Source: Trichobilharzia regenti
Lineage: Eukaryota > Platyhelminthes > Trematoda > Strigeidida > Schistosomatidae
NCBI GenBank assembly: GCA_944472135.2
Contig: CALYDD020000400.1
Span: 184,080 to 248,079 of the forward strand
Length of the DNA stretch: 64,000 nucleotides
Reading direction: 5' to 3'
Translations under genes and position numbers: made by a program
In this document: positions 35,096 through 45,829 of the stretch, one piece after another
Numbering within the stretch: position 1 is the first letter of the stretch
How the letters are laid out: every line of letters starts with the position of its first letter
The notes under the pieces: model-generated
The model's input: the letters and a program-made list of their open reading frames with translations, nothing else
Databases searched by the model: none
What the model was told of the DNA's origin: nothing

Positions 35096-36084
35096 CTGAC
35101 AAAAATCCATCCGTTTTGTCCGTAATGTAATTTTGTTTAGACAAACAAACTTGTAGACTAGAGCAATTTTAATATGCTTTCAGACGGTTCATAAAACAAC
35201 TCAGGAGAAGAGACGAGATGGACTACACTGTGCAGAACAATTATGAGTTCTTGGCTTAGTTGAAATGGCCATAGTGTTTATATTTCTTCTGGGTTTATGC
35301 AGAATAATCACTCGGCTTTCTCAAAAAGGTTTGTCACTATGCTGACGGAGACAGCATGCAATATCTTTTATTAGTGTCTAAAGATAATAAATGCTTACGA
35401 ATTTACTACACCGTTTTGATTGCCAAACCTATTGAGACTAGACAAAGGTCTGTCATAAGTACAAAGTCTAATTTGAAATTTATGTGAATAAATTAAAAAT
35501 TAAAACTGGAGACATAGGAGTGTAAAAGTGATTATATGTCTAACATTATTGTATGTCTGTGAACAATAAACCAAGTTTAATCAATTAGTTACTCTTCTAG
35601 TATTATTATAATAATACTACTGATAATTGGAAAATGCAGGATAGATTGTTTATCGTCTCAGTTTTAGTTTACAAATCTCATAGGATCAAACTGGCTGCAA
35701 TCTTTTGAAATACCTAAAAGAATATCTCTTTATTACTCTTATTTCTACTTACAGCTTTTCATACTTCGTATTGACTAGACACAGACTTAGAGAATCTCGT
35801 TTTGTCTTGCTTAAAAGTCACCAGACCAATGTGTCCATATTTTTGAGTGATGACGTTTTTATGACTGCTGAAAACCAGCATCCATCATTTATGTGATGTC
35901 TCCAATTAGGCTTCTAAGACATCATACTTTTAGAGACGAATCAAGTTCTAATGATGTTTAATTTGCTTATATCGAACTCATCATTTTCACAATTCTCTAT
36001 CCATTTCATTCTTGTTTAGAATATTTCAACATTATCAGTACCAATAAGATGCTCACTGGCGACTGGCCCTATTCAGGTAGGTAG

Positions 36085-36425
36085 TTACCTGGGTTCCAGT
36101 GGGAAGTCGTGACCAGTAGGGTGCAGCTGGTCGGGTGTGAGGACAAATACTCGCCGAAGACATTGGCTAGCGGTCGCGCTATATCGTGAATTGGCAGAAG
36201 TTAGAATTCACGGACCATTGGATCGGGTCCCAGTGGCTTAATGGTATACGAGCTCGCCTTGTAACCGGAAGGTCCTGGGTTCGAACCCCGGTGGGTGCGT
36301 ACTGCTGAAGAGTCCCAAACTAGGACGAAACAGTTGTCCAGTACTCCCAGGTTTTCCAATGGTTCTCTAACTAATGTCAGCTCATGATGAAATCCTGAAA
36401 TCAATCAAATCCCTACAAACCAACA
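36085..36425 (+). repeat. Hammerhead SINE, best-preserved full-length copy
   Basis: Order: conserved body from about 36085, tRNA-like A-box region near 36230-36252, B box GGGTTCGAACCCC near 36278-36290, hammerhead 36291-36348, tail to about 36425. A and B boxes imply RNA polymerase III transcription. This copy serves as the reference for the other copies in the window. Confidence 0.85.
36291..36348 (+). ncRNA. Hammerhead ribozyme, type I, intact core
   Basis: Stem I GTACTG (36299-36304) pairs with CAGTAC (36339-36344). Core CTGAAGA is at 36305-36311. Stem II GTCC/GGAC has loop CAAACTA. GAAA is at 36327-36330, and the minimal stem III is CAG/TTG. The predicted cleavage site follows GTC at 36338. 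All invariant core bases are present. Schistosome Sm-alpha repeats carry ribozymes of this type, which cut their own transcripts. Confidence 0.88.
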
Positions 36426-37054
36426 CTTGATTATCAGGATAATTTTGCTTTGAAATATGACAGTATATTCTTATTGACAAACTTGATCATCTTGCTAGAA
36501 TGAAAGTAGACTGCATAATCATGTACAGTTTGAACATTGTTAGAACCAGTAACTCATTCGTTAAAGAAGAAATCGAAGAATATCAGTAGCACGGATACAC
36601 ATTTTTCTGCAACCATATATACAAACAGTGTTTGCATATCAAAGAAATTGTAACACTCCAAAACCACTTTTCAATGAGACAAAACAAATGAAGAACTAAG
36701 TCTCATCTCACAAAAGATTTCATTTGAAAAATCTAGAATTAAAGCCTATATCCTAAAAGATTTAACAATTTAATGTTGAGCACTTTACAGAATATACTCT
36801 GTTTAAACCTGTTGCCTAGATGAAAGTAGGAAACAGTTAAAGTACTGAAATCTTACAGTAAATTATAATCTAACACTTGAGATTTGAAACCAAAATAAGA
36901 ACTTTAGAAAATTTAAAATTATGTCCCGAGGAGTTGCCGCTAACGAAAAGTCTACTTTAGCATAGAATAGATCAGTAAGAAAACGTGACTACTAAGTGAA
37001 CAACCAAGCTCTGGTGATATTTTAAATGTCACTTATAAATAATAATAATTATTA

Positions 37055-37420
37055 TTCCCTTGGGTTCCGATTGGAACAGAGGGCTTCAACGACACATCTC
37101 CACTCTGTTCTATTTTCTGCTATCCTCTTCATCTGGATTCACGATTGAACATATTCACTCATCTAATCCTCACACGATCTCTTCCATGTCACCCTCACAC
37201 TGATTACCCACTACTCGCTTCCCATTGGGATTCCACTCGAACAATGACCTGCACTGATGCGTGATGTCATTCGACGGCCTCCTCCACGTATGGAGCGAAG
37301 GGAGCTGTTGATGAAAGTCTTCAACTTGTTGGAATTCGTCTTTGTGACACTCCAAGTTAACCGATAAATAATTACAGTCCATAAACGTGGTCTCTGCGTA
37401 CAGAAGGAAACGATGGTCTC
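37055..37420 (-). pseudogene. RTE LINE, 5'-truncated 3' end
   Basis: Aligns in order with 55480-55900: the tail GGAACAGAGGGCTTCAA, a peptide with FEWNPNGKRVVG (EWNPKGKRRVG in the 55 kb copy), and more upstream sequence to about 37420. Strongly diverged and therefore older. Confidence 0.8.
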
Positions 37421-38020
37421 TTTTAATCTATCATGGTAATTTCTTTCGCTTATTAGCTGTTATTATTAGTATTTCATTCCATCTCTAATTATTATCATTC
37501 TTGTTTCATTTAAAACCATCTGTTGTCAGTACCATTACTTTGGCTGGTTTTATTAATATTATTATTATTAATGATAATAATAATCTTATGTTAATATTGT
37601 TATTTTTATCCATTCTCCAATTGGTAAGATTTTCAAGTCCTTTTCATGATAACCGATTATTTATATGAGTGATTTAATTGTAGTCCATTATTATCTGAAT
37701 TGTAATCTCTTATGCCTCTTCCCACTTATCTGTCTGAATATGTCCTGCAGAACATCCTCATCTATCGTTTTGTATAATTGATTCTCTGTAGTTTGTTAAT
37801 CAATCACAAATCTCCGCATGCATTTCTCAAAATATACTTGTAGGACATGTATGCAGAGTATTCAGACAAATAGGTCTACAAAAATTTTATGCTTTCATTA
37901 GATCCTGCTTTAATAAAATATGTTGCATACTTCAAATTGGAGTCGGGAAACAAATATTTTCAACCTAGAAATTATCTTGGTCAATATCCTACTTTTCTAA
38001 GCATCCCACTAAAATTTTTT

Positions 38021-38349
38021 AAATTCAATTTTAGATTTTCCCGTCCATTGATTGGACCGAAGTGCTTGGTCTCAGGTTGACATATCGACTTCTTGTGCAG
38101 ATGCTTCGATGATGTCTGGGCAATTAATTAGAAGTTATTTGGTGGATGGTGACTGGCAGTGGAATTTAGGATGTGCATTTCGTCCTATTTCGGACTTGTC
38201 ATCTGGTTGTACCTGCATTCCGCAGTAAGTGATGATGTAACCACAGAGGCTCCAACCCAGTCCTCATCTGCACAAGAAGCCGATATATCACCCTGAGACT
38301 GACCACTTCGATCCAATCAATCGACGGGAAAATCTAAATTCGAATTAAA
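38021..38349. repeat. Long imperfect inverted repeat around a hammerhead-SINE piece
   Basis: Arms at 38021-38103 and 38265-38349 are reverse complements over some 83 bases with scattered mismatches. The 161-bp centre holds a degenerate minus-strand hammerhead segment (GTCC...GGACGAAAT near 38190-38215). Confidence 0.7.
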
Positions 38350-38389
38350 TTAATTATATGACCCGTTGCACAAGAGGTGGCTCTCGTGG

Positions 38390-38560
38390 CCCACGTGGTC
38401 TAATGGATAACGCTTAGGTTCGAACTATGGGTACTGGGTTTGAGCCTCGGTGAGAACATCATCACTCACTAGGGAATGCAGTTACGTCTACTGAAGAGTC
38501 CAAAATATGACGAAATACGTATCGTGGATTCCATTGATAGTCACCCTCCACCAATTAAAT
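38390..38560 (+). repeat. Second hammerhead SINE family (Sm-alpha-like)
   Basis: A tRNA-like head (GGCCCACGTGGTCTAATGGA near 38379-38405 and a GGGTTTGAGCC B-box form near 38437-38447) is followed by the hammerhead at 38470-38545. The tail GTGGATTCCATTGATAG resembles the published Sm-alpha arrangement. Confidence 0.7.
38470..38545 (+). ncRNA. Hammerhead ribozyme, second family
   Basis: Core CTGAAGA at 38491-38497, stem II GTC/GAC (38498-38500 with 38509-38511), GAAA at 38512-38515, stem III TAC/GTA, cleavage expected after TC at 38523. The outer stem I can form between GGAAT and ATTCC. Stem II is one pair shorter than usual, so activity may be low. Confidence 0.65.
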
Positions 38561-38949
38561 CCCACTAAAATGGTGAAATTACCTTCCGGTGTTTAAATCA
38601 TCTTTATGTGCTTATCAAGTGCTAGCGATTGATGTGAGCGGTCTTCAGTTACCCATAGCAATCAGTAGTCTATACATTTTTATCAGTTTTTAAACATGCA
38701 TTCGGGTTTCATGACAGTGTTACATATAGGTAGCGGAGAATAAGTCCCCAGAATGCTTAGCCTACAGCTTCCATCTTTCAACGTTTGATAATCACTTTTG
38801 TTGTTTAAGTCGGCTAGTTGTGCTAAAGATACACAGTCAAAAACCATTTTGCATGGTGTGAGGGTAAAGACCATCGCGATATATTTTAGCACATAGTATG
38901 GGTTATCGTGTTCATGCCTGTAGATTCATTATAAGCGTCTATTTTTGTG

Positions 38950-39325
38950 AAAATAAATAATAATAATAATGATTTACTTTATTCCAAAAACAGTACTTGT
39001 GACACAGAATGGAATTTTCAGCATTAATCACAATATTGCATCTAATTTCCTCAAATTATAAATAAAAATTAATCACACAGAAAATTTTCCACATTTACAA
39101 TAGAGGTAGTGCCAAAAACATGCAGCATATAAAGTGGAAATAACAATAATAATGATAACAGCTAGGGTAATAATAATAATAATACAAGTGAAAATTGCCG
39201 TGGGCTTGTTTCACACAGTATTGGAAATGTGGTATAGGAATTCTAACATGTTTAAAAATATTGAATATAATGTTCTCTTTACATGATATGGTGAGGGGAA
39301 AAACAAAGCACATTTAGTTAGTTTT
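38950..39325 (+). repeat. Dispersed repeat R1, copy 2
   Basis: Partner of 8290-8645, in the same orientation. Confidence 0.6.
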
Positions 39326-39329
39326 TGGC

Positions 39330-40514
39330 TTCTGCAGTCTAAAAAATTGATACTTTCTTGTGTTATGTTCGTATTATTGTATAAAAGTGTCGTGATATCC
39401 CAGATGAAGAAATTATACATAGCATTGAATTTCATTCTTGCTTGGGAGCCTTGCAGGTTTGATATTTGTGAATGATTTTAGATTTTTGGATTGTAAATTG
39501 ACTAGAGGCAATGGTTAATGTCATAGTAGTTATTCTATGAGATTCAGGCTTTTTATAGACATTAGTTAGATGTTTGTTCTGAGGAGCTTATGCTTTTTAT
39601 TTCCATCTGTGATGGATGAAATCTTACTGGACTCATCGAAGAAAACATATGACGAATAAGACAAGCGACTGAATTCTTCAGAATTACACCTATGTAAAGT
39701 AACAAGTTCATATCCTAGAGAGTACTGGTCTAGCATGCCGTACTCTTACCGCAATCATACCAAATAGAACACAAAAATATTGGATAAAAAGTTTTATTTC
39801 AATGCAACCCAAATAAATCTACTAACATATATGGGCTGATCACAGTCCAAGATGAAAGTCTTCATCTGGGAAGCATCTTCCACTATTCGACGGAAACTGC
39901 CCACTATCCAAATTGAGTCAAGTTGAAATTCTTTCTGAATTCAGGCAAACAGAATTGGACACCCACGTCCAAAGTTAACCGAGTTTCAGAAACTGGAACA
40001 AAGAATAGTTGCATGGTCATAGGTGAATGAGTGAACTTCCCTTCCCTTGTTGTTGTATGTAAAATCAATTCCTACAACTGATCATGCAAATGTATCCAGT
40101 GATAAGTCGTTAAACACTCGTTAGTGGATTTTTTATGTCTTCGTCAGAATGCGACAACATCAGCTCCCCGCTGAATTTAACTAAGAGGGAGACCTCATTA
40201 CTACTCGAAATTTATAAATTAAATTCACCGTCGCTAAGCAATAATAATAATAGCTCATTTACATAAATTAAGCATTTACATGATTAACACGCATGGCAAT
40301 ATATGACTTAAGTATTCAATAAATTCAGTTATCGTAGTTTACACTTGTTTTGAAATGTGGAACACATTAATGGTACGAAAAATATCATAAAAATTGCGCA
40401 TATATAATATCATTAACTGTTAGTAATTGTGCCATAGAGTTATACTACAAGAATACATTCAACATTACTCTGTTAATAGTTTGACGGACAAAATATTAGA
40501 AAGAAACATACACA
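39330..40514. other. 3' flank of the gene at 40.5-41.5 kb; no other feature
   Basis: AT-rich, no recognised repeat or exon. Confidence 0.4.
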
Positions 40515-41474
40515 CTAGATAAATGTTTCATAAAGTTGTCTCACTTCAATGCAATATCTCTCATCTGCCGATTTTTCCACTTGATGTGAACGCAGTGTGT
40601 GCAAAAGATCGACAATGTTAGTGGTTTGAAAGGTTCTCACTTTCTGAAAGTCTTCCAATGCCTTCTTTGTGTTGCTTCTACTCTCACTGATCACCAGTGA
40701 CGAACTTCTAAAAAAAGGCTTCGTTAATGAAGCATATTACTGCCGCAGCTCGTCACAGTCAATTCGCGTGAAACGCCAAATATTAAACTACCTGACTGAG
40801 AAATATCGTCGGAGATAATATTGTATGTATAACCACAACTCAAGAAACGCATCGGGACCCACGGGAACGTAGTCATTGATAATCACCTAAATGGCTAGGC
40901 AGTCTAAAGAGAGTGTTCAACGAAAAAAAGCTTGTGACATTATGAAAAACAGCAAAACAACGTTAGAATAGCTAAATGTTACATTTATATTCATCACAGT
41001 TGTTCGCAAACCACACAAAACCGTAGACGATAGTACCTACTTACGGGAAATCAAAAACTTAATTGACGGTCACTGTTCTAGTCAATGAAAGGTGTGAAAA
41101 CCAGAAGCGAGGCAAATTTAAAATGCGGTAGCATTTATCCTCATTGCATATCAGATCCTGAAATATTTTTCATATTTTGGACAATCAATTTATTTCTGGG
41201 ATTTGGCTTCGATCGTTCTATGGTCATACCGAACAAGTACATTAGGTATTTGCAGGAAATACCCTTGCATTAGCATATAAGTGTATCTTGCAAACTCATC
41301 AACATCTTTTAAACATATGCTGAAGTGTTGGTTTGCAGGGGTATGGTTGGTTACAGTGTTGTGGTGCCCTTCTTGATCAAACTAGCGTACACGTATATCC
41401 TAGTACTTCTTCGCGATTATTATTGTGTCCTAACGTTGTGTTTACTCAACGTCCACAACGTAAATCAAAAGGCA
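40515..41474 (-). CDS. 3' exons of an unrecognised protein-coding gene
   Basis: Minus-strand exons whose phases join: 41446-41474 (tentative), 41355-41399, 41241-41319, 41074-41157, 40792-40886 and 40515-40707 (stop TAG at 40515-40517). The introns are 46, 35, 83, 187 and 84 bp. Acceptors such as TTTTTTTAG and ATATTTCAG are strong; the donor of 41074-41157 (ACA|GTGACC) is weak. The joined C-terminal region is about 200 residues. It includes EIYVYASLIKKGTTTL, VDEFARYTYMLMQGYFLQIP, FLELWLYIQYYLRRYF and a helical, charged end closing VRQLYETFI. I do not recognise the family. Upstream exons were not traced. Confidence 0.6.
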
Positions 41475-41653
41475 CTTGAGAAGGAGTACGAACGTGTATT
41501 ATCGCAGTAATCAAAATTCAAAAGTTGAGTAAGTACAAAAGTATCAATTGTAACACGCAATATTTAGAGTGATAAACAAATCAAAGTTCAATTACATAGT
41601 GAAAGTATACTACAAAGATGAGTAATAAAATGGGCCACTACAACAGGTTTAAT

Positions 41654-41943
41654 TGTAACAACAGAAGACAAGCGCCAGGCAACAGACTGTTTATTGAGAA
41701 AATCAACAGATAATTATAGATTTTTATGTACATTATTATTAGCGTTACTGTTAACAGAGAAGCAATGTCTTCTGATTGGTTGTTTCCTTGATGAAGGTAT
41801 TCTGTACTTCTTGTGACCGTTACCTGCATACTTATATTTATATCTGAGAATCGTATTTGCACACGTTAAGTCTATTGTGATTGGTTCCTCAAGGTTAAGC
41901 TTTGTTCTTATTTTACCTCATGAGCCCGATTTGGGACGTAACA
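41654..41943 (-). repeat. LTR-like repeat L1, copy 2
   Basis: 290 bp, minus-strand start TGTTACGTCCC, AATAAA near its end, final GTTGTTACA. Matches 19097-19384 over its whole length. Probably a solo LTR; target duplication not seen. Confidence 0.65.
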
Positions 41944-42044
41944 TTGACTTAAATTGTTGTTGTTCACAATTTCGACCAGCAGACACCTCTCACCACTTAA
42001 TCACAGGTTAACGTCACCTAGACAGCCACTAGGAAAACCTTGGA

Positions 42045-42105
42045 GATCGCCTCGTAACTGATTCGAACCCTGGTGGGTGCGTACGGCTGAAGAGTCTTAA
42101 ACATG
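42045..42105 (+). repeat. Hammerhead SINE fragment
   Basis: B-box region (GATTCGAACCCTGG) and the first half of the hammerhead (GCTGAAGAGTCTTAAAC), then unrelated sequence. Confidence 0.65.
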
Positions 42106-42882
42106 CATTTACCACAAGGAATTAACTTAGTACCCTGCTGGCATAATGATTGCCAACCAGTAAATCGACTTTTTATCAAAATCTAAAATGATTGAAAAGC
42201 AGGTAATAGCTTAATAGGTGAAGTATTAGTATCTGTGACTAGTTTTACTTCAAATAATTCCTAAAAATTTTACTAAATAAGTACTTAACAAGCCTTCACA
42301 AGTATACTCCAAACACTGGATTAACGTATTCATGAGATTATCTGAGGATAAATAACAACTGAATTATTTTTCAAAGAAACTTGTAATAGGTAAGGTGTTA
42401 ATCAGTGATCCTGTACAACGCTTCTTATAATTGTAAATGTTAATTAAAATTTACGTGCATCATTATCCAAAAATGGATGTATGTCATCATCATCATATCA
42501 CTTCGCGTTTTAATTGAATGCAAAGTTTATGTCAGATTCACAACCATTTGTCCGGTAAACACTTACTGACTGTCCAGAAAGTGAGATATAAATGTTCATA
42601 TTTCAAAAACTTGGGAATCTATGCTTGATTTTATCATATTAATCTATCTCTGGTCTATTTGGCTTATAATTTCTGTGAGTTAATCTAGGTGTGAAAATTA
42701 TACCACTTATTATGCAAGGAGGGTGCCACTAGAGGGCGTAGAAACAACTGTCAGTATAATCTGGTCACCTTGTTCAGTTATAAAGGCAATAGAAGTTGCA
42801 TGAAGTATTTATCAATAGATTATTTGAATATCTCTTTTTTGGCGATATTAGTTCGAATCTCTAGTATGAGGTGAAATTAATT

Positions 42883-43236
42883 TGTGACCCCAGAAGACAA
42901 GAGACTTGGTAAAGGAATATTTATTTAACAGTTGCTATCTCTATATTGCTAAATTATGCACACCTCGGGGTTGTGTGATACAGACAGTGGGTTCCAACGG
43001 AATCCTATTCTCACAGTAAGAATCATTGTGTGTTGGTGTTGTCGTCTGAATAACTATTCCAACAGTCCGGTACTACATAAGCAACAGAATACTATATATA
43101 TATACGGATATTCTATTTTATGTCAGTAATTTAAACCAAAATCACGCGCTCAGTCCATTGGTTAAAGAATATAAGCAGTACAGATATAAACAGCTGGTCG
43201 ATCACTTGAAAATATACTTTGTCTTCTGCTGTTACA
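42883..43236 (+). repeat. LTR-like unit, 354 bp
   Basis: Starts TGTGACCCCAGAAGACAAG and ends GTCTTCTGCTGTTACA, so the two ends are also short inverted matches (CAGAAGAC and GTCTTCTG). No target duplication found. The SINE at 43246-43479 is inserted at its right edge. Confidence 0.4.
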
Positions 43237-43245
43237 ACCTTATCT

Positions 43246-43479
43246 TTTTTTCACTCACGTTCCCAGTGGAACATAGGGCTTCAAGCTAGTGGTTTGAAGT
43301 TTCTGTATCAGTGTTTATTTTTATATGATGAGCTTGCTAGCTTCATGCCCAACCTTTCCTCTCTACCAGCATTACTTCTGGTCTAGCGAGGTGAAGGAGT
43401 GCGTTGGCGGCCGGGGATCGAACCCCGGACCATGTGCATGCTTGGCGAGCGTCTTAACCGCTGTGCCACCAACACACCG
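43246..43479 (-). mobile_element. LINE-tailed tRNA-like SINE with target duplication
   Basis: Minus strand: GGTGTGTTGGTGGCACAGCG head, B box GGGGTTCGATCCCC near 43416-43429, linker, GAAACTTCAAA, tail AGCCCTATGTTCCACTGGGA and a short GTGA/A-rich end. Flanked by CAACCTTATCT at 43235-43245 and 43480-43490. Well preserved, so recent. Confidence 0.88.
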
Positions 43480-44609
43480 CAACCTTATCTCCAAATCATC
43501 ATTTTCACAGATCTTTCGTGTTGTTCTACTCTTGACCTTCGTATTGTGTTTCTTTGTCTACCTTTTCATATCTCCCATGTTTTACCACAAAGCTGAATCA
43601 TTTGCTCCCTTTGAAGTCAAATCTATCTTCTTACTGTTTGATACTTTTAAGCTGTTGAACTACTGATAAGTCTCATCAATAGCATATGTCACAATCTAAC
43701 ATCTTACAAATGCCTTACTAATGACTATAGGTGTGATTACCCAGCATGCAATTAAAACACTTATCAGTTGATTTTAAGAGTCTAGTAGCATAGAAAAATA
43801 AAATACAAACCCATTTGTCAATGATTTAGTAATATTCCATTTCTCACCTTGAATCAATAATGATGTAGTACATTTTCGTAACTGGATCAACTGTCGGCTA
43901 ACTGTCAAACATACGAAATAGTAAACATCAACTGCTACAAAATCAGTTATGCATTTTGTAAAACAAAAAGAATAAAATGTCTGCTGAGTAACAAATGGAA
44001 AGTCACTTGAAAATGTAAATTCGAACAGACATCATACCTCACAGAAACTCCACCAAATATAAAAAAGATGTGTCGGTTAAATGATTATGGTGTTTATATC
44101 CTTATGAAAGCTATCTTAGTTACCATGCATAGTATCAGTAATACTATTATTAGCATATTTTATAATTTGAACTGAAAAATTAGACTTACCAGTATTCAAA
44201 TAAATTATAATTATATTTCAATAGTTTACACACAGTGATAAGTTATTGGTTTTTGAAAATATTTCGAGCAAAATTACTGCCCGTGTTCACACCACTGTTG
44301 GAATTGCTTTGTTCACACATTTATGATTTGTACTCATATATATATATAGTTCATTTTTTTTGTTCATTCATGTTTTTTGTATTTCCTTTTACAAAAATTA
44401 TCATTGTGTGTAAACTATTAAAATATAATTATACTCTATTTGATCTATTCCACAATGCTCAAACTTTTTACTGACATTACCAATATTCATTTATTTTGAG
44501 TGTCTGATAAAGTTGTGATCTTTAGGATATATGATACTTATCCACAATCCAAATGAATTATGATGAAATGTATTTTGTTCAATTATCTAACTTATCGATA
44601 TTAGATGAC

Positions 44610-44840
44610 TGGAGACAATCGACAGGAAGCCCAGCATGACCTATGTTTTGTGCTAGTTGGCGCTCACAAGTCAGGAAGGCGTATCTGCAAACTTGAAGGA
44701 ACTCATGTTCCTTCTGAAATTCGAACCCGTGTCACCCAGTGCTGCAGTCAGAGGCGTCACCATTGAACTATTTGGGCTCACAATCGACGTCATTTAGGAA
44801 TGTATTCGATACTTTTATCGGACACCAGTTAGAAACTAGT
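44610..44840 (-). repeat. tRNA-like repeat R3, copy 1
   Basis: The minus strand has TAGTTCAATGGTGAC (A-box-like) and GGGTTCGAATTTC (B box), as in a tRNA-derived SINE. It matches 48208-48440 along its length, including GACAGGAAG and AGTCAG.AAGGCGTATCTGCAA. Confidence 0.7.
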
Positions 44841-45029
44841 GTCATTTATCTAATCCAAAACCTAAATAGAAGGGCTCCTGCCAGTTGTCTCCAGCCATCT
44901 CATATCAACAAATCAAAATGCGCCGTAATCGGAAGTTCATCTTTCTTCCTGTCAGTTTAATATTATGAAGTACTGCGTTTCTATTATACCACTGTCATTA
45001 TATTTATATTTTTTACGAGTTGATCACGA

Positions 45030-45500
45030 ATTGATATCAGTTAGAGAACCATTGAAAACCAGGGAGTACTGGACAGCTGCTGTTTCATCCTAGGATGAAA
45101 CATAACTAACCCTTACAAACCAAACTATAGAAAATTAATCTGATGCTCGCTATGACTTGCTACAGGATGGAGTTTCCTGGAGTTCTAGTGAAAAGTCGTC
45201 ACCAGTGAGGTTCAATTAAATGTCACGTGTGTGGATGGATGTACCACGAACGACAGTGGTTGGGGTTGCGCTAAATCACGAATCGGTAGAAGTTAGAAAT
45301 TATGACCATTGAACCGGGTCCCAGTGGCCAAATGGTATACGAGCTTGCCTTGTAACCGAAAGTCCTGGGTCCTAACCCTGGCAGTGGGTGCATACTGCCG
45401 ATGATTCCCAAACTAGGATGAAACAGAAGCTGTCCAGTACTCCCTGATTTTCAATGGTTCTCTAACTGATATCACTCCACGATCAACTCGTAAAAACAAA
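45030..45500. repeat. Head-to-head pair of hammerhead SINEs
   Basis: 45030-45100 is a minus-strand tail ending inside the hammerhead; 45092-45500 is plus strand: a short tail, then a near complete unit with A-box region near 45333-45352 and hammerhead near 45388-45445. The two meet in a perfect 20-base palindrome at 45082-45101. The plus-strand core reads CCGATGA, an inactivating change. Confidence 0.7.
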
Positions 45501-45509
45501 CCAATCTAT

Positions 45510-45512
<3 letters not shown>

Positions 45513-45540
<28 letters not shown>
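45513..45540. repeat. (AT)n microsatellite
   Basis: Fourteen AT units just after the SINE tail. Confidence 0.95.
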
Positions 45541-45543
<3 letters not shown>

Positions 45544-45609
45544 CATTATTGCTTAAATTAACCTGTATCTGCCATTGGTTATTTTGGAAAGACAAATTAA
45601 CTCAAACAA

Positions 45610-45790
45610 TCAAAAGTGGTACCTGCTCCACAAGAGGTAACTCTTATGGCTTAGTGGAATCGTGGATAGCATTCTGGTGTTTGAAACAATCAGTACAGGG
45701 TTCAAATCTCAGTTAGTATGAAGATACGTCCCCCTAGTGAACCGCGAATAGGACGAAATGAATATCCTGGATTCGATCAATCAAAATTAT
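45610..45790 (+). repeat. Second hammerhead SINE family, degenerate
   Basis: Head resembles 38390-38450 (CACAAGAGGTAACTC...GGCTTAGTGGA...GGGTTCAAATC), followed by AATAGGACGAAAT and a CCTGGATTC tail. The core CTGANGA is gone. Confidence 0.6.
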
Positions 45791-45792
45791 AC

Positions 45793-45793
<1 letters not shown>

Positions 45794-45826
<33 letters not shown>
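45794..45826. repeat. (AT)n microsatellite
   Basis: About 16 TA units following the degenerate SINE tail. Confidence 0.95.

Positions 45827-45829
<3 letters not shown>

Noticed and set aside
41050..41073. GTAAGT near 41040 as donor for the exon at 41074-41157
   Set aside because: It is the better donor by sequence, but the frame meets TAA before it. The weaker GTGACC keeps the frame, so it was preferred with low confidence.
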